Source of the DNA: Atriophallophorus winterbourni
Lineage: Eukaryota > Platyhelminthes > Trematoda > Plagiorchiida > Microphallidae
Direction of reading: 5' to 3'
Length of the DNA: 64,000 bases
NCBI GenBank assembly: GCA_013407085.1
Contig: JACCGJ010019061.1
Span: 62,001-126,000, forward strand
In this document: in pieces, positions 60,108 through 64,000 of the stretch
Numbering within the stretch: position 1 is the stretch's first letter
Layout: each line of letters starts with the position of its first letter
The notes under the pieces: generated by a model
What the model saw: only the letters and a program-made list of their open reading frames with translations
Databases searched by the model: none
What the model was told of the DNA's origin: nothing
Made by a program: the position numbers and the translations under genes

Positions 60108-61025
60108 TCTTATATATAAATGATATAACTGAAAAAGTGCGATGCAAGCTCGTTATTTTTGCTGATGACATTAAAATATGAAGCAGATCCATTCTAATAA
60201 AGATTGTTTAATGCTGTAAAACGACTTGGATGCACTGTATCGCTGGTTTTTAGACAATCAATAGCATTTTAGCCTAAATGGGACCACCGCCTTAAAGGAC
60301 CTCGGAATTTTGATTACTAATAACCTGAAACCGCATATGCATTGAAGGAAAGTGTTTGATCGTGCATGCGGTTTATTCGGAATCCTGAAAAGTATTTTCC
60401 GACGGTTCTCACGTGGAACAATTCCTCGTATTTTAAATACTTACATCCATCCAACTATGGATTATTTGATCACAGGCTGGGTACCGTGTTTGCATGGAGA
60501 CATCGAGATCCTGGATCGAATATACCACAAGGCTACAAAGTTAGTTGATGGGATGCAGCAGGTCCCGTATCAAGAGCGAACGGCCATCCTCGATTTGCGT
60601 GATATTACACGAAGACGGATGAGGATCGTCCTGATTCTGGCTTACAAGATAGTGCGGGTCGTAAACCATGCGCTAAGCTAACTAATAAATATAAACTCCA
60701 CTCGAAATACACGCAGTCACTCGTGTTGCCTCGAAATACCGCACTCAAGACTTGATTTTCGTCTCAATTTTTCCTCTGTGCGTATCTGCTTTCTATGAGA
60801 TGCGCTACCACAAGATGTTGCGAATGCAACGAAAATTGATGGTTTCAAATCTGAATTGAATGCATACGACAATTAAAACCCTAATTTAGCCCGGTGTATT
60901 GAAGCAACATCAACTCGGAAAAATATTGATAATGTGATTTTGATTCAATTTTTCTTTTTGCAATGGTTGTCATCCATAGTACGTGTAACGCATTAGCACT
61001 TTATGACCATAAAATCTTGATTCTT
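60108..61025 (+). pseudogene. CR1/Jockey-like LINE reverse transcriptase fragment
   Basis: Plus strand, in several frames. LYINDITEKVRCKL and VIFADDIKI (60,113-60,178) are the palm block with catalytic Asp pair. A 60,352-60,681 frame holds CGLFGILKSIF, TIPRILNTYIHPTMDYL, LHGDIEILDRIYHKATKLV, VPYQERTAILDLRDI and RRRMRIVLILAYKIV. This is the order typical of the C-terminal third of CR1/Jockey-type reverse transcriptases. A decayed tail follows (RLNFSSVRICF; GFKSELNAYD at about 60,840-60,875). The 5' part is missing and several stops intervene. The 3' end reads AATCTTGATTCTTGATTC and merges into the CTAT repeats. Confidence 0.8.
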
Positions 61026-61662
61026 GATTCTATCTATCTATTGATCTATGTACCTATCTATATCTCTATCTATTTATCTATCTATCTATCTATCTATTTA
61101 CCTATCTATCTATCTATCTATCCATCCATATATATATATATAATAATATATATATCTTCTTATATATCAACCTAGTATAATCTAATCTATTACCTTTATA
61201 TCTATCTATCTATCTCCTCCCCGTCATCTCAACTAGCTGTCCTAGTTATCTATTCATCCATCTATCTAACTGTCTATCAATCAATCTATCATCTATCTCT
61301 CTATCTACCTATATTTTCACTATCTATATTCTATATCATCCATCTTTCTATTAATCAATCTCTCTTTCTATCAATCTATCTCAATCTATCTAATCCATAA
61401 TATCCATTCTCTATCTATCTATTGTCTATCTTTCTATCTATCTATTAATTTCATCTATCCAACTTCAGTCTATCAAGCGATCAATCTAATTATTCTATCT
61501 ATATATCCATCTAATCTATGTCTCTATCTACCTATCTATTTATATCTCTATCTATCTATCTATCTCATCTATCTATCTATCTTATCTATCTATCTTTCTA
61601 TCTATCTATCTATCTATCTATCTATATATCTGTTCATCTATCTATCTTCTTATCTATCTATG

Positions 61663-61743
<81 letters not shown>

Positions 61744-61766
61744 GTGTATCTATCTATCAAACTATA

Positions 61767-61797
<31 letters not shown>

Positions 61798-61814
61798 ATA
61801 TCCATCTATCTATG

Positions 61815-61852
<38 letters not shown>

Positions 61853-61942
61853 ACTACCTATCTATGTATCTTTCTATCTGTCTATCTATCTATCTATCTA
61901 TCAAACAATCAATCTATCTATCTATCTATTTATCTATCTATA

Positions 61943-61997
<55 letters not shown>

Positions 61998-62170
61998 ATA
62001 TCTATCTCTCTTTGTATCTATTTCTGTATCTATCTATTTACCTATCTCACTTTTTATCTGTGAGTCTATCTATCTACCTAATTATCTAACTATCTATATC
62101 TCTATTTTTCTGTCAATCTATCTATCTCTCTATTCATATATCTGTCTTTCATTATATATATATATATGCC
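61026..62170. repeat. Long CTAT microsatellite block with interruptions
   Basis: More than 1.1 kb of CTAT-type repeats, irregular at 61,130-61,560, purest at about 61,662-61,742 and 61,940-61,995, ending in TA repeats at about 62,153-62,167. It lies inside the right arm where the left arm has 17.14-18.64 kb of ordinary sequence. ORFs of 111 and 194 codons are repeat artefacts. Confidence 0.92.
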
Positions 62171-62440
62171 TAATGCGAAGCACAAATATAGGTTTCGAAC
62201 TGAAACATTTCTCTCATCAACTGAATCGTTATACGTACCGATAGAAACGTCCACATATATTGATCGGGTTCATAAAACTATTAATTCAGGTCATGCACCG
62301 TCTACTTTGAGATGACCTACATTATCGAATTGCTTGTTTTCACAGCGCTGCATGATCAAATTTAATAATAACATTCAGCCATTTATGATTCCTGCTTTTT
62401 ACGAAAAGTAATATTTTTTTTGGTACGACTTACAAATATT

Positions 62441-62755
62441 TATCTATCATGCAAGATCGTACCCTTGGCAAAAATTGGGACATAATTGCCGGAATATTGC
62501 TATTGCGAAAACAGCAAATTCGTCTTCTTTGTTACAGCGTAAACGCAACATTAGGACAGAATACATTTTTCGGCTGCTTATCATGAAGGTTAGCGGAACA
62601 ACTTATAATGTTTTAAAACGGCTTTTGTGGCAAACAATCTGGAAATTTTTTATGCACATCCAGCATCGTTTTCGTTAATTCATGTTACAATAATTTTAGG
62701 TTAAGGCTCTCAGATAACCATCATTATCGTGCTACCGAACCATGCATTTATTCAT

Positions 62756-62758
<3 letters not shown>
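62441..62758. other. Sequence beyond the right arm, no gene recognised
   Basis: Inverse homology with the left arm is lost after about 62,440. A 67-codon frame (62,475-62,678) beginning with an alternative start has no recognisable features. Confidence 0.4.
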
Positions 62759-62802
<44 letters not shown>

Positions 62803-62865
62803 TTATCTCTCTCTATCTATCTATCTATTCATCGCTCTATCTATCTATCTATCTATTTATCAACT
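62759..62865. repeat. TA tract followed by CTAT repeats
   Basis: TA repeats at about 62,759-62,798, then TCTCTC and CTAT repeats to 62,865. It is the same TA-then-CTAT order as at 59,683-60,105. Confidence 0.9.
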
Positions 62866-62867
62866 AT

Positions 62868-64000
62868 CCTTGTTTGCGAATTGAAATTCAATTCTAAAAT
62901 AGGAGAATTATCTATGTGACAATTTCGGTGCATTGTATCACGAATGACTGTTTGAAATATTTCGTAACATCATCTATCAGCATTATTTTAGTTTTTGCTG
63001 TTGCGCAAAAATCAGATTTTTATTAATGAGTCATACATGATATTGGAAAGCTGGACGGGAAATAAGGAACACTTGCTCTAGTATGGACACTCACCATGTA
63101 AGCGTATCCGAGACCCAACATTTGACGACGATCTGACTTTATGCTAAAGCTCTTTTATTTGCGAATTTGAGGATAAATCCTTATTAGCAAATTGAAATGT
63201 ATCAATTACTTGAATACTAATCTAATTTCTATAGTCAGCGCAATTTAGCATATTTACTGTAGGGAATAATTTTGCTACAACAGGGCGATCTTTTTCTGTT
63301 AAATGTCCGATATTTATTAATAAGTTGTATACGATTTTCGAAATGCTGGACGGAAGCACACCACCGGTTTTCTTAATTATTGCCACTCCACAGGCAAAGT
63401 TTATTTCAGCCTTTATAATCGATAGCCTTTCTGACTTTGTGCTAAAACCATTTATTTGCGAATTCTAGTTTGAATCCTCATTTGCTAATCGATATTTAGC
63501 TTCTATTTGAGACTAATCTATGTCTAACATTCGGTGCAATTTATGGCCGTTAACTGTTTTGATTATTTTTGCATAATTTCAATCATAGCATGTAGGTAGT
63601 TTTTCGTTGCTTAATGTCAGATTTGTATTAATGTGTGTTATATAACCTTCGAAAAGCAGGACGGAAGCACATGACCGTCTTTTGCAGATATTGCCACTCA
63701 TAATGAATGTGTAACCCAGACCACAAATTCGAACGCCTTTCTGACGTTTTCCAAACCCATTTATTTGCTAACTCTGAGATGAATGCTCTTGCAAATTGAA
63801 CATTAGCTTTTATGTGAGGACTTATCTAATTTAAACAGTCGGAGCAATGTATTACGAATAACTGTTCGAAAACTTTGTGCAACAATTTAACAACAGTATG
63901 ATTGTAGTTTTTTTGTTTATAGTAAAAATTTTATTAATTATTAGTATATGACATTCGAATGCATGACAAACCACACGACCGGTTTCAAGATTATTGCACA
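62868..64000 (-). repeat. ~305-bp tandem satellite with hammerhead-like fragment
   Basis: Landmarks GGACGG(A/G), ATTTGCGAATT/ATTTGCTAACT and CGGTGCAAT recur at 63,053, 63,350, 63,660 and (as ATGACAAACC) about 63,962, a period of roughly 297-310 bases. The array leaves the window at 64,000. Read on the minus strand, units 2-4 contain AGUGGCAAUA, then a GAAA-like stretch and ACCGGU(C/G) before GUGUG/AUGUG. Unit 3 has UUAUGAG before it. This is parallel to the B-subfamily core (CUGAUGAG, stem II, CGAAAC, CGGUC), but stem II is not convincing. Confidence 0.75.

Larger units (their letters stand above)
39108..62440 (-). repeat. Right arm of the giant inverted repeat
   Basis: The inverted partner of 16,870-37,380. 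It is longer because it carries private sequence: an RTE-like LINE (46,667-50,515), a segment at about 52,690-53,525, a ~55-bp insert near 40,785-40,845, and a block of TA and CTAT repeats with a CR1-like fragment (59,683-62,165). That block replaces the part of the left arm between about 17,136 and 18,640. Homology resumes at 62,165 and fades out near 62,440. Substitutions and small indels are spread throughout, so the two arms are a real, old duplication and not one sequence assembled twice. Confidence 0.93.

Noticed and set aside
59571..60119. Long ORFs encoding YLSI repeats (also 61,518-61,853 and 61,660-62,244)
   Set aside because: They are translations of CTAT microsatellites, which lack stops in these frames.
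16870..62440. The inverted repeat as an assembly artefact
   Set aside because: The arms differ by many substitutions, by several clean insertions with empty sites opposite, and by microsatellite length. One locus read twice would not show this.
1..64000. tRNA, rRNA or snRNA genes
   Set aside because: I looked for tRNA-like A and B boxes with TTCGA loops and for conserved rRNA stretches and found none I could support by eye. A tRNAscan or Infernal run would settle it.

Overview
The window is non-coding, repeat-dominated animal DNA: AT-rich, with no operons or closely packed genes. It holds relics of several eukaryotic transposon classes: an RTE-like and a CR1/Jockey-like LINE, a Ty3/gypsy gag relic, a MULE with FLYWCH finger, and a small MITE. 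There are also long TA and CTAT microsatellites. These families together fit an invertebrate, for example a mollusc or a flatworm, but the sequence does not fix the species. No intact gene is convincing. The only host-gene candidate of note is an open reading frame entering at base 3 and ending at 188, followed by a poly(A) signal.

Layout. (1) 1-16.9 kb, single-copy flank: possible terminal exon, degraded gypsy gag (2.44-2.94 kb), a tandem array of ~240-bp repeats (3.04-3.79 kb), an RTE relic that has lost its 3' part (3.79-6.22 kb), short duplications, and a MITE at 15.45 kb. (2) 16.9-37.4 kb and 39.1-62.4 kb: two arms of one very large inverted repeat (over 20 kb each) around a ~1.7-kb centre at 37.4-39.1 kb. 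Inner samples are over 90% identical and outer samples clearly less. The arms differ by private insertions: a 2.3-kb MULE and a ~578-bp segment only on the left; a 3.85-kb RTE element, an ~0.8-kb segment, a CR1 fragment and CTAT arrays only on the right. Each arm therefore serves as the empty-site control for the other. (3) 62.9-64 kb: a ~305-bp tandem satellite running off the window.

The most interesting signal is a set of dispersed and tandem repeats, subfamilies A and B with ~230-240-bp spacing, that each carry the core of a type I hammerhead ribozyme: CUGAUGA, a short stem-loop, GAAAC, then a cleavable triplet, with a stem I that pairs across the motif. Copies lie in both flanks and in mirrored arrays in both arms (24.9-26.3 and 51.3-52.7 kb). 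Subfamily B also keeps short hairpins whose stems match between the arms while their loops differ. This resembles the tandem hammerhead repeats of some animals that give small self-cleaved, possibly circular RNAs. Most copies here carry changes in the core, so present activity is uncertain.
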